64,000 nt of DNA from Neckera pumila (Eukaryota > Streptophyta > Bryopsida > Hypnales > Neckeraceae). Numbering within the stretch: the stretch's first letter is position 1; each line of letters opens with the position of its first letter. Under the pieces are notes generated by a model. The model saw nothing but the letters and a program-made list of their open reading frames with translations, had not been told where the DNA came from and ran no database searches. The translations under genes were made by a program, and so were the position numbers. Shown here piece by piece: positions 37,401-48,254 of the stretch. The DNA lies in NCBI GenBank assembly GCA_963969595.1, contig OZ018411.1, forward strand, positions 4,156,501-4,220,500, read 5' to 3'.

Positions 37401-38889
37401 TCAAAATATGTTTGATTCCTTTTTCCATTGCCAATATAATGTTTTCACAAAATACTTGATAAGTATTGGAAATCTTCATCTTGTCCCCTATAAAATTGTG
37501 GACATAAAAATATACTTCTTGAACATCACATCTTTGCTACATTTCTCCTTTCAAATTGTGTCAAGCATTATGTCTCAATCTTATATTTTCATTACGGAAA
37601 ACTATAAACTATCAAATGAATCATTATAAAAAATTCACTTTGTTTCATGAAAAATTGTCATATTTATAATTTCAGTGAATAAAAGTAAGCATGACATTGG
37701 CAATATTGCAAAACTAGTTGAATGAATTTGAAACTAATTCAAGATGTACAAGTATCAAAGTACACCAGTAAGATAATTTATGCTTTAGATGTCTTATTCT
37801 TTACATTGAACACACCTAACAATGACCTTCAAGTCAAATTTCTTGGTACAGCTGAATTTATCCTATGATGCTCTTGATGCATATAAAATATTATTATTTT
37901 TCACGTGTGCAATTTTTTTGCCTGTTCACTCCAATTTTTGTAATTGTTCATACAATAATCAAGCAATTATAATTATAATCAAAGAGGAATTAAAATTACA
38001 TCAATTGTTAGATATTTTAGATTAATTTTGAAAAAAGGTTAAATTAAAAAGCATTATTTAAAAATGAAAAAAAAAAAATGGTGAACTATAATTCTTACTT
38101 TTGAAATATCCATTATTTGTACGCGTTTTAATCCCTAAATGCACAAGGCACCAAAATGTGTTGTCAACAATACTTTGAAGTTAAATAAAGTCTAACCACG
38201 TTGCCATTTTTAGTGGTTTATATATTTTTTTTAATCTTTTTGAAGTTTGATTTCAGCATCATAAATCCAATTATGAAAATGACTGATTCTGATTTTTTTA
38301 TTTAAGATTTTGTGCAAGGATGTACATTGTAATCTTCATTTTTTGTAATGTTGAGGATTCTTGGAAATAAACCTCAAATACACTAGATCTTGGAGGAAAA
38401 ATCATCACATTAGAAATTCATAAAAAACAAACTATAAACACATTTTGAAAAGCTATAAATTGATTGGGGTCATACATGTCAATACAATTAACCTTGGAGC
38501 GCCATGGGCACCATTCTGTAGCGTTCCAATAACAATACTGTGAGTTGGAAAAACTTCAAAAGTATTTTTTCATCCTCCTTTTCCTTGTTGACCTTTCATG
38601 TTGGATTATGAAGAGTATTTAATTGAGTTTTTAGTCTTTCCAATGTTTGTCTTCATGTAAATGAGAAGTTCTTATAAAAAAAATCAAAAAATATGTTATT
38701 TCAGAGTATTTTGGGAAATTGTTGTTCCTTACTCTAAATAAAAAATTTCTCCACATAAAATATTTTTTTGGAGTTCAAGTCCAACTAAGAAAATGAAGGC
38801 CATATATTATAGTTTTTAATCTAAATTGCATTTTGAAAAATTCCTAATAGTGAATATTTTATTACAATTTGAACTTTGGATGTGTTTTT
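34444..38889. other. AT-rich intergenic stretch
   Basis: 34444-34960 has somewhat higher GC and may include the N-terminal remains or promoter of the DUF7869 relic. Beyond 35000 the DNA is AT-rich with no credible reading frame, RNA gene or element end. 'gttttaatccctaaatgcacaagg' near 38124 may be a decayed left end of the family A copy whose right part survives at 38890. Confidence 0.4.
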
Positions 38890-39113
38890 TATGTCTTTCA
38901 TTTTTTTTTGCTACCCCCCGTTCCATGTTCTGAGCAGATTTAGGCATAACTTTTTTCTCGGGCATCAATTGAAAAAAAAATTATTTTTCCATGAAGCTTA
39001 GCAATTTTTTTGTCACAAAAAGTTTCAAAAAATCATGACAAAAATTCAGCTCGTAGGTACCTGCCCAAAATCCCATTTGTCCCCTAAAGGGACAATGGGC
39101 TTTTAGGAGTTAA
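38890..39113 (+). mobile_element. Family A element, right-end fragment
   Basis: Contains 'ggcataacttttttctcggg', 'gctcgtaggtacctgccc' and a well-kept terminal stem (39072-39099: CCCATTTGTCCC against GGGACAATGGG). It ends GGGCTTTTAGGAG with TTAA at 39110-39113. The left part is missing or unrecognisable. Confidence 0.8.
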
Positions 39114-39439
39114 ATAACTTCGTACACCTCTTCTTCATAATTTGGGGTTTCTAATTGCAAGTAGGAATTCAAAACTTGCAAATTTTATTATGCATGGAAA
39201 ATAAATTTCAACCTCTTCCCAAAGGGCCGAGTGAGGGGGTCAATTCCCCCCACCCTTGTTTACTAAGACAATTTGTGATGTTTTTTTATTACTAAAACTA
39301 AAAAGTGGGACAACCCACTATGCATGACATTCCACGCACTTCTCAAAACCAGGTGAGGATGAAAAAAATTAGATATACAAAAATGAAGCTAGTTCATCAA
39401 CCAAAATACCTCTGTATGCACATTCAACGACTATTTTAG

Positions 39440-39461
39440 ACCCCGCATAGCTACGCGGGGT
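39440..39461. repeat. 22-bp GC-rich palindrome
   Basis: ACCCCGCATAGCTACGCGGGGT is palindromic except for one A/C pair that a CpG transition would explain. It borders a GC-rich, pyrimidine-rich patch, so it may be the end of a decayed mobile element or a stem of a transcript. Confidence 0.7.
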
Positions 39462-39479
39462 TGACAACAAGCTGGAGTT

Positions 39480-39720
39480 CAGGTATTACCTCTCTCTTCA
39501 CCGCTTGTCGTCATAGTTCCTCGTCGAGCCTCCTCCTCGCCGCTCCTTGACTTTGCTACTCCTCCTCTTCACCCGCTAGCTCCTACTCTCCGTTCACTAT
39601 CCTCTTTGCCACTCCTCGCCGTCGCTCCTTTCCTCTGATGCTACTCGATGCTTTGCTAATGCAGCCTCCTCCACGGTCATCCATGGCTCCACACTTTGAC
39701 TGTGCGGGGCTCACTGAGAA
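39480..39720. other. GC- and pyrimidine-rich patch
   Basis: About 240 bp rich in CTCCTCCTCGCC-like runs, unlike the AT-rich surroundings. It resembles a plant gene 5' region or a degenerate low-complexity coding tract. No start or exon could be assigned. Confidence 0.4.
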
Positions 39721-39721
39721 C

Positions 39722-41399
39722 AAGTGAGTGTGAATTTCTCAAAGGTTTTCCTTCTTCTATAGAGTGGTTTTCCTTCTTCTATCATGAGTTTAGGGTTTCC
39801 ATTTTTCTTTGTCTTCAATGTCTCTCTTTTTCTCAATCCTTACTACTGGTATCTTGTCAATTGTTCAACCCTAATTTGAGCTCCAATATACTTGTATGGA
39901 ATTCCTTTTCATAGCGTCAAGTTTTTTTAAATATTTAAATCCATTCTTATAATAATGTCCTGCTAAATTCTACAATGAAAAAATGAACAAGAATATAAGC
40001 TGTAAACCACCATGTTGGTTCACTTTTTAGATTCTAGAAAATAGAATCATTATGTAAAAATTTCCAAGTCCAGAAGTATTAGTACTCCGAAATAAGCCAT
40101 GACTACAAATTAGAGAGTTTTCCATGATTTAGGGATAGGAACTTTACGAATTTAGGGTGAAAATTTAAAAATGCAATTATGGAAAAACAATGGGAAAAGT
40201 CTAGGGAAAAAATAGGAATTTAAAACTACTACAAACAATAAATATGAAAAACACAAAAGAAGTTAGTAAATTTTAAACTACCGCTAGAACACAAAAGTAG
40301 TGATAGAAATACTAAATCAGGATAAAAATAGTAAAATTGGAGAAAAACAATAATTTAGGAGATTTTCGACTAAAATGGGGCAGTTTACGCTAAATTAGCG
40401 CAATTCTCACTAATTTGATGCGTTTATACTATTTTAGCAGTTTTCAGTAAATTAGTTGGATGAACGTAATTAGTGAAAGAAATCCATTAACAGTTGGAGT
40501 ATATGCGAAATTAAGGTTTGACTCTCTTCTCTCTCTCAATTTCCTGTGTGTATGTGTGTGTTTTGAGAGCTTGGTAAAAAATTGTGGTAAAAAATGTTAA
40601 GATATTAGATAAATGACTTAAGACTAATGTTAGAACAATTTGTTGAATAGGTTTCACTCTTGGTGGCCAACATGGGTGAAAATTGGAAGTGAATTAGAGT
40701 TTTCTAAGAATGGAAGGGAACCACCAAATTTGGCAAGTCATATCAAGAGAACAAAGATTTGGGTGGAGCTGATTTTTGGAGAAGAGCTGCGCCTTCAGGT
40801 CAGCTTTCAATCAAGACCAATTTTGCTCAATTTAGAGCTCTGACATGGTAGTGGTGGTGGATTTTGTAGCGGAGAGTCTTCTGTCACAAGATTTTGAAGC
40901 TGCAACTTTTAACAACAATTGTGGCAAATTGGTGTAGCGCAATGAATTGAATTTTAAAGGAGAAAGAGATAAAGAGATTAACTTTCTAAAGAAACCATTG
41001 TTGTGCCATTTAAAGCTCAGATGAATCCGTGACGGCCATTTTTTCAATAAGAGGTCTGTTGCCTTAGGAGGAAGCCCTATTTAAGGTTTTTTGATGGAAC
41101 TTTGCCCAATTATTATTGAACGCTTGCAATTTTCAGTGCATAGAATGATGGGAAGAATTGTAAATGCATGTATTGCTAAATTGGATGTTTGAAAATGCAT
41201 GGAAGTTGAGTCTTTAGGATTTGAGGCACATGTAGAAGAGTTGCCCTAATTGAATCTAGATTAGGGTTTCAGGGATTAATTGTTGAACATGAAAAGCACA
41301 TTTTGAGGGTTAGAAAAGATAATTTCTTAACATTGCATGAAAAACACCAAATGGAAGGGATAAATGCAAGATAATGTATGACAATTAGAGTGTTGGTTT
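39722..41399. other. Stretch without supported gene
   Basis: Short frames near 40640-41050 on both strands show no family features. The region is less AT-rich than average and could be an eroded transcript, but nothing can be named. Confidence 0.35.
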
Positions 41400-41870
41400 A
41401 TTGAAGATGTATTGGAATTTTCTTTGAGGCCCAAATTAGCCCATTTAGGGTGCCTTAATTGAAAATTTGGTGAGATTTGGGTTATAGGATGTGACCTAAC
41501 CACTTAAGGATATAATTAGCATGACAAAAAGAACTTGGTAAATGAAGTCATAAATTAGGTGGAATTGAAATTTCAATTGGGATCAAGAGCATGTAGAGTT
41601 TGTGTGTTGGCTAGATGGATAGTGTACTGGAATTCCTTTTTAGAGCCCAAATTCACCCATTGAAGAGCCCTAATTATGAATTTAGAGGTGGTTTGGTCAT
41701 AGGAGATTAATTGCTTGAATGATTGAGAAGATCTACTTGTACATGAACCATGGACTATTGATAGTGTGTTGAAATTAATTTTTAAGGCCCAATTTAGTCC
41801 ATTTGGAGGCCCTAAGGGCAAATTCTAAGGAGATTTGGGCATAGAAAGTGTCCGCAATTTCCTTGAGCAC
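41400..41870. repeat. Degenerate tandem repeat, three units of 142-216 bp
   Basis: The core 'gcccaaattagcccattt' recurs with changes at 41430, 41646 and 41788. Each is preceded by 'gtattggaattttctttgag'-like sequence and followed by 'gccctaatt.gaaaatt' and 'gatttgggttatagga'-like blocks. The units are homologous but strongly diverged. Confidence 0.75.
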
Positions 41871-44539
41871 ATATTAGGTGATTTGGGGATACTAGAAGGT
41901 GACTTTGGTGATTGTAGGTGTGCTGCCCCTATTTTGTCTTAGAGCTTTTGGAGCAATTTTGAATATCTAAAGTAGGAATCCATTGCTTGGAGGCAAATTA
42001 GATTAGGGTCCACACATTCCCCTTTGGTCAAACTCTAGGGGTGATTTTTTCTTCACGCGGAAAAAATCACTCACATAAGCCTAAAACAACAACAATCAAA
42101 ACCTAAACCCTAAACTATAAAATTGCACATCCTTAACCTAAGCCGCTTAAACCTACAGACAAAGCAAATTACTGGCCCTGCAACATCAACCATGCGGCAT
42201 GGGTCATGAAGTGGGAGTGTCATGTGATGTTTGCTCGGGTCTCCACATGATGGGTATATGGGCATGCCAGCGTGCGCCAAAAGACTAACAATAGAACACT
42301 GTGAAATTATCCAGAGGACTTATTGCCAGCCCGACAAACACCAACGAGCACCTGACTGACAGTAGGGGACAAACTTTGACAAGTGGAAGGCTACAACGGC
42401 TACAACACGCAAAACAGGCCGCATTCCAGACGCATACGGAGCCAAAACGTGATAGGAAGGGTGAGTTTTAGTGTGTGCCCACAAATGTTATCAATTAAAT
42501 TCAAAACTCTACATAAACCGGCAAAGAGATGCCAAAGCTTGAAGGGACCCTCACTCCCTTCAAGAGATGCACAAACACTTACAAGAATGAGCAAAAATGA
42601 TCCAAAACACCTAATAGACACAAAATAGCCTAATTAGCTGAAATTCTACAAACACAAAAGTGTCAATAGTTTGACAAATGCAAATAGGTGGTGATTTGAG
42701 AGAGGAGAAAGTAGACTCTCTTACTTTTTCCAAATATTGCTTCCCTTTGTTCTAGCCTCTATAATTTTTTTGAAATTAACCTCTAATTATTGCTAATTAT
42801 TAAAAAATCAAATCTATTACTGGATCTTGCCTAACTTTTGAAGAAAAGCTTCAAATGACAAAAGAACTTCTTCACTAGCTATAAAAGTCCCAAATTATCC
42901 TTTAAGACTCTATACCCTTTGTTTCCAAGTCCTTTGGACTTGCAAAAGTCAACAAATCATTAAGGCAAGGAAATGTAAAAACTTCAAATGATGCAATTTG
43001 TATTTTTTAAATGTTTTGATTTGTCTGGGTATTTGGAGGGATTGTGGAAGTAAAAAAAGACTCTTGCTTGGCCTCATTTGGATGTCACAAGCTTTGGATA
43101 CACCAGTCAACACATCAACTTTGTTTAAATTCTACTTGAATTTGACAAAGTCACTAGTTTAGACACTTGTCAGTGCTGCAATGCCTTGAAACTTGTCAAG
43201 GCACTTTAAATTATTACTAAAAGTATTATACTGATTTTTCATATAATTTTACCATAACTTGGATAATTTCTAGAAATGATCCATCACTAGTTAGAATGAT
43301 TTGACTTTTTATGAAGTCATCTTTTGCACTCCCAAAAACTTCAAAGATTTTTGGGTAGTCTCAATGAAATTTCCAAACACTAAAAAACCCCTCATATTTT
43401 TATTTTATACTTTTCAAAAAAATTCATAATTAATAATCTCCTTTAAAATTCGAGAAATAAAGAATCTTTTGACTAGAAGGGAATTTTGACAAACCAGTTG
43501 TGTCATTGAGCACCTGAGCTCTTGCAATGTTTTAAAGTCAAAAACACCTCATTTCAATCCTTAGTCACGTCGTTCCTCATACTACTTGAATTTTCACCTA
43601 CATGGCAACATATAACTTTCTGCGATTATCTTCGGATAGATGGTAGTTTCTAGTTTGGATGATTTTAAGTATATTTAAAGCTAAAAAAAATTCTCTATTG
43701 TGAACTACTAACTTTCATTTAGCCAACCTCTATCACATGCACTCGCAGATCTAGTACAATTTCTAACTGGAATCTCTCAATTGTTAAGCCCGGCCATCTC
43801 TTGGGCATGTAATCTTTTTCCAAACATTTAATAGTCACTTTAGACACCTAACAAATTTTAAAAGCAAAAAATGGTAGTGTTTTGGCCTTTAAATATCCTA
43901 AGCTTCTAAAGATAAGACCCCTTATTGGTAGGGACTTTAGCAATTATAGTTTGAACAATCTCTTTTATTCAATTTTGACTATAAATTCTACTCATGAGAA
44001 GCAACAGTAAAGAAAAAAAAAATCCCAAGACCAAATCCCAAGATTCAACAATTCACATACAACAGCCATCTATAATACGATTGTAAATCCCTATGCTCTT
44101 TTGCTATTGCTCATTTTGGTACATGATGAATCTATATATAGTAGTCTATTAGAGTAGACTCAATAAAAGATTTGATCAAGAAAGATATTTGATGCAAACA
44201 AGATGAAATCTTGATCTTGCACTAGATTGTAAGATTTTCATATATTTTCTAATTTTTAATTTTCTTGTTCTTTTCCATTTGCTCCAATTGGAGTTGACTT
44301 GGATCTATTGAAAATAGAATTGAAACTCACATCTTTCCGCTTTCAATAGAGTGAGATTGGAATTTTTTTTAAAGGATTAAAAGATAAAACAAAAGTAAAC
44401 CATATCCTCTTTTGATAGAACAAATTTGTATATAAAGTTGATATACCTAGAATCGTCAAAATAAGCAATTTTGCATAGTTGGAGACATATTTTTCTAAAA
44501 ATAATATTTTTGTAGTATTCGCGAGTAAAAATCATAGGT
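41871..44539. other. Stretch without supported gene
   Basis: 42050-42640 has moderate GC with short overlapping frames and no recognisable protein family. 42700-44539 is AT-rich and featureless. Confidence 0.35.
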
Positions 44540-44745
44540 ATTAAAGTCCCATTGTCCCCTCAGGAGACAATTTGGAGTTTGGGTAGGTACCTACGGGCTG
44601 AAATTATATTGTGATTTTCTGAAACTTTTTGAAGACATGTAGTTTTCCAAGATGTTTGTGGATATATAAATTTTATTCCAATCAGATGCCAAATGAAAAA
44701 GCTATGGATTTTTTTCGCTCAAACCAAACTCGAGGGGCAGGCTGG
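44540..44745 (-). mobile_element. Family A element, right-end fragment in reverse
   Basis: 'aaagtcccattgtcccctca' and 'gtaggtacctacgggctgaa' match the right end of family A read backwards, followed by 'attccaatcagatgcc' and 'gctatgga'. The terminal TTAACCCC is lost. Confidence 0.7.
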
Positions 44746-44950
44746 TCAAGCACATTTTCTTTGACTTTGATAGAGGGCAGGGTTATCCAATTATAGAAGT
44801 GGACAGCGGGTGAAGATTGAGGAGGCCAGGCAAGGTCGGGCGACCCCCGATTGCCGCCGGATGACCACAAGCCCAGACAGGGCCCTATTCTGGAGGGCCG
44901 GGTCTACAAGGAGGGTTGGCACATGGCGAGACATGGCAGGAGGGTTGGCC
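44746..44950. other. GC-rich patch
   Basis: About 200 GC-rich bases between a family A fragment and an AT repeat tract. Overlapping minus-strand frames here show no family features. Confidence 0.35.
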
Positions 44951-44955
44951 TGAAT

Positions 44956-45166
44956 TTCAATTGAAATTGAAATTTCAAATTCAATTGCATTTGACATTGA
45001 AATTCAAATATTTAAATTCATTCATTTAGATTCATTGAAATTCATTTATTCATTTAAATTTATTTATAGGATAAAATTCATTAATTCATTTGAATTTATT
45101 TACTCATTAAAATGAGTTCATTCATTTAAAATAATTGATTCATTTAATTTAATTGAAATGAAATTC
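44956..45166. repeat. ATTCATTT/AATTGAAA-rich degenerate simple repeat
   Basis: Irregular repeats of ATTCATTTAAATT-like units, leading up to the left end of a family A copy. Confidence 0.75.
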
Positions 45167-45168
45167 CA

Positions 45169-46098
45169 TCAACCCCTAAAGTCTCAAGGTCTTATTTCCA
45201 TCATAAGCCACTCAAAATTACCATTTATATTGCAAAGTGAAAAAAAAGTTAGTTTTTTTTTTTTGCATATCTAACAGTAGTAGCTTGCAGTAGACTAGTA
45301 TATAAATGTGTGGAAGAAATTTCAAAGACTTTGACCACATAGATTGCAAGATATTTGAATTTAAAGCGAAAAAAACTAGTTTTTTTCCACCTTGTTTAAC
45401 TAGATTTTTTGGCTTTGAATCTTTTTAACTTAAAATTTTTGCACTATTGATTTTGAATTTCTAATTTTTTATGTTGAAGAATTGAGTTCAAAATCTAAGA
45501 AAACAAATTAATAAAAATATCACTAAATTTTCACGTATTTAAAAATTGTTAAATAGAAGTAGGTTCAAGAATGAAGGAAAAATTAAACAATTAATAGCTC
45601 TAAGGTGGATGTAGAATACACTAATCTCAACGGTGAGATTGTTCTAGCAAAAGATCTTAACCTTGTAAATTTTGTTTCATTTTTAATTTTGAAAATTGAG
45701 TTCAAAAATGAATCCTACAACTTATTTTTTCAATAGGATGCTCTAATTGGCTGAAAAATAAAATTGTCCATAACTCTCACAACACAAATCCAAATGGAAT
45801 GAATAAAAGCTTCCCATATTGATAAAATTACAATCTATAAGAAATGGATTTTCAGAGATAAAAAATAAAAGATATTGTGTGAGAAGGTTTTTGTCCGCCA
45901 CACCTAAAAAATGGACGTTTTGTACCATAACCTTTGCTCCCTAGCACCGATTGAAATAAAAATAATAATCCCAAGAAGATAATGTATTTTTCTATCTTCA
46001 CAAAAAGCTTCAAAAGTTCTTGATGAATATTGAGACTAGAAGAGCCTGCCCAAAATCCATTTTGACCCCCATAGGAATAACGGGACTATTAGGGTGAA
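45169..46098 (+). mobile_element. Family A element with mutated termini
   Basis: Left end TCAA (45169-45172, mutated TTAA) with CCCCTAAAGTCTCAAGG. Interior landmarks are in order ('tagattgcaagatatttg', 'cggtgagattgttctagc', 'attgtccataactctcac'). Right end 'cgggactattagggtgaa' with a mutated TTAA at 46095-46098. It abuts the next family A copy in the same orientation. Confidence 0.8.
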
Positions 46099-46308
46099 TT
46101 CCTCAAGGTCCAAGGCCAATTTCTTGCCAAGAAACACCCAAAACTGCCATTTCTCTAGCAAAGAGTAAAAAACAATGAAAATTATTTTTTTAACACATCT
46201 AACCATACAATCTTATACCTAACTAGTATGAGAATGTGTGGAAAAAATTTCAGAATTTTTCATTGCACAAATTGCAAGATATCTGCATTTAAAGGAAAAA
46301 CATTGCGT
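46095..46308 (+). mobile_element. Family A element, left-end fragment abutting the previous copy
   Basis: 'ttcctcaaggtccaaggcc' is a decayed CCCCTAAAGGTCCAAGGCC. Then 'aaactgccatttctctagca', 'aaccatacaatcttatacc' and 'attgcaagatatctgcattt' follow in order. The family match stops near 46308. It shares its four-base flank with the copy ending at 46098. Confidence 0.75.
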
Positions 46309-46316
46309 TTCACCAA

Positions 46317-46735
46317 GATTTACATGCCTTTTGTATTTGAGAATTGACCACAAGCTTCCCAATAGTTGCAACTAATCCTAAACAAGCATCCTAACTTTAA
46401 AATATTAGACAATTCAACGCCTATACCTATTTGAGGGGGGCTTGGAAGTTCAAACAATCAAAAATTGTTGGAAATTTATGAAAGTGTCCAATGCTCCCAC
46501 ATATTTGCATGTGGGTGCCTAATATAATAAATAATATGTATACAAAGTTACCCACCCACGCAAAACTTGTAGCAAATTTACTCAACTGTAACTAATGTGA
46601 CTAATGCCCCCGAGGGGTATTAGTCACATTAGTCACAGTTGGGCCAATCTTCCAAAATATGTGCCTTTTGTATTTTGGAATTGTCCACAAACTTCCCAAT
46701 AGTTGCAACTAGTCCTAAACAAGCATCTTTGTCAA
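46317..46735. repeat. Direct repeat of about 70 bp flanking a hairpin
   Basis: 'cccaatagttgcaacta(a/g)tc' with its flanks occurs at about 46325-46395 and again at about 46660-46730. On the minus strand both copies keep the same open frame (D-A-C-L-G-L-V-A-T-I-G-K), so this may be a duplicated coding remnant. I cannot name the protein. Confidence 0.55.
46583..46641. repeat. 59-bp near-perfect hairpin
   Basis: Arms CAACTGTAACTAATGTGACT... and its reverse complement pair over 28 bp with two mismatches around a very short loop (CGA). The stem would be very stable as a cruciform or RNA hairpin. It could be a tiny MITE or a regulatory stem; no gene context supports either. Confidence 0.85.
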
Positions 46736-47069
46736 CACTAGCATTGTGAACATGTACATCATTTATATGGACAAGTGCAAGGCACAAGATCCTCTGAAGT
46801 GTCCTATGACACATTTGCAGTTTTGCATTGAATTGTGCGAATCATTGACTGTGAGATGGCTTTGAAAGAGACGTACCAAATTTGAAGAAGCACCCCGCAA
46901 TAGGCGAGTGTGCTATCCAACATTTATGCAGGTCCGAAATCTTTGCGTGGTTTGCAATGATGGCTCACTGCCATTGACAAGACCTAAAACATATTGCCCT
47001 ATTTGTGGCAATAAGTTCATGTGTTGGCAAAAAGGATGCTTCCAAAAATACTATGAAAATCTTTATTGA
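46731..47069 (+). pseudogene. C-terminal relic of a piggyBac-like transposase
   Basis: The frame gives 112 codons before its natural TGA (47067-47069), interrupted once by TGA at 46863-46865 (residue 45). Residues 1-44 (V-N-M-Y-I-I-Y-M-D-K, then THLQFCIELCESL) resemble the end of the piggyBac core, where an N-x-Y-I-L-Y helix precedes a THLxFRxEL-like segment. Residues 46-60 are basic (KRRTKFEEAPRNRR). Residues 72-108 hold C-x2-C-x13-C-x2-C-x5-C-x4-C-F-x2-Y-Y, the layout of the piggyBac C-terminal cysteine-rich zinc finger, where the known families usually end in C-x-x-Y-H. The catalytic Asp residues lie upstream in sequence that is gone or unreadable. It starts about 420 bp after a truncated TTAA element, the expected context. 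A different zinc-ribbon protein cannot be excluded, but the combined order is hard to explain otherwise. Not functional. Confidence 0.65.
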
Positions 47070-47338
47070 GATGATGTTGAACAAGTAAGTGTCAATTACA
47101 AATTCATTTTTTACAATGTTGTTGTTTGGCCATTTTTCATTCACAAGCAAATGTTGCAGTGAAGGCTACTTACAATTCAAATGAAATGAAAAATAGAAAG
47201 GATTGTTATTATGAATTTACAATGATTTTAGGATATTTTTTTGGCAATAACTATTAATTTTCAAAAGAGTTTTAAATATTTTAGAATGCTCAAATGTTAT
47301 TGTTTATGGCCTCCTAACATTTTTTATTTTATTTGTAG

Positions 47339-47712
47339 GAGATATGCCATTACTCTGAAGTTGCAAGAAGTTGCAAGCTTTCTGTGCAAGCACTACTCTC
47401 TACCCATCCAAGGAGTATACCTCATGCTCCCAATGACTCCTATGAGGTCTCCAAGTCCACATGCATGGTATGGTGAAATTTATTGGGAATCTACAAAGAA
47501 GTCAATTGATTGAAAGAGATGAAGGACCTTCTGTGAAGGTGGGGAGCTCCTACGTTCACAATGTTGGGAACGTAGTGGGGAACGCAATGGAGAATGCAGT
47601 GGAGAACATGTTGGGTTTTACAGGGAACATCATGAACCCGTTTTTGATAGTTGCCCAATGGCATTTTCCATTTTGTTCATACTATAGGTGTTTGAAATTG
47701 TATAGAATGGAG
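47339..47712 (+). pseudogene. Exon-like segment, unidentified
   Basis: A splice-acceptor-like 'tttatttgtag' precedes 47339 and a donor-like 'gag|gtaagt' follows 47712. From ATG 47461 the frame is open through the segment and reads on to 47862. Its middle repeats an N-x-x-G/E-N motif (G-N-V-V-G-N-A-M-E-N-A-V-E-N), encoded by four diverged 12-base units near 47562-47612. Upstream of 47461 the same frame is closed, while another frame is open from 47339 to about 47510. I recognise no family. It may be an exon of a dead gene; its relation to the upstream piggyBac relic is unknown. Confidence 0.35.
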
Positions 47713-47954
47713 GTAAGTTTTTTTTTTCAAATTTTTTTTGAGGATCTTGTGAATAATGACTGTATATTTCTATCTACCGTTGGGATTTGTCAAATTTCAA
47801 AGAATGGGCTACAAAATCTCATTGCAAACAAAAGTATTGTATTGTCATTTTTCAGAATATAGTTGCATTGCAAGATTTTTTTGGAAGTATTGTAAGTCTC
47901 CAAATCTTTTGAAAATTGGTGGACATGTTCCTAACATGATCTACAATATGGTAG

Positions 47955-48254
47955 ATGTTTAAATTCAAAGTCTACAGTGCAAAAAATTTCAACAAATGAC
48001 AGTCAAAGTCATATAAAATTTCAGGGGTAGTACACAAAAAAACTTTTGCTCAAACTTTGAATGCAATTTTCTCCCAATTTGTATGGTCAAACTTGATGAA
48101 ATTTTACCACATGATCTTAGTCAAGTTAAGTACAACATCTTACGGTTAGATTTTTGAAAAAAAAAAAATTTTCGGGTTTTGGGGTGAATGCAGCAAAAAT
48201 GACAATTTTCAGTGGTTTCTAGCCAGAAAATGGCCTTGGGACTTTAGGGGTTAA
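47955..48254 (-). mobile_element. Family A element (subtype of 20836), left-end part
   Basis: Ends GGCCTTGGGACTTTAGGGG with TTAA at 48251-48254. Interior 'accacatgatcttag', 'ttacggttagattttt' and 'gaatgcagcaaaaatg' match the 20836-21760 and 61218-62128 copies. The right half of the element is absent. Confidence 0.8.

Noticed and set aside
39440..39461. Helitron 3' hairpin
   Set aside because: No CTRR end follows the hairpin at the expected distance and no TC start was found.
46095..48254. A single complete piggyBac element bounded by the A copies at 46095 and 48254
   Set aside because: The right boundary is a left-type end of a separate reverse-oriented subtype, so the two ends do not belong to one element.
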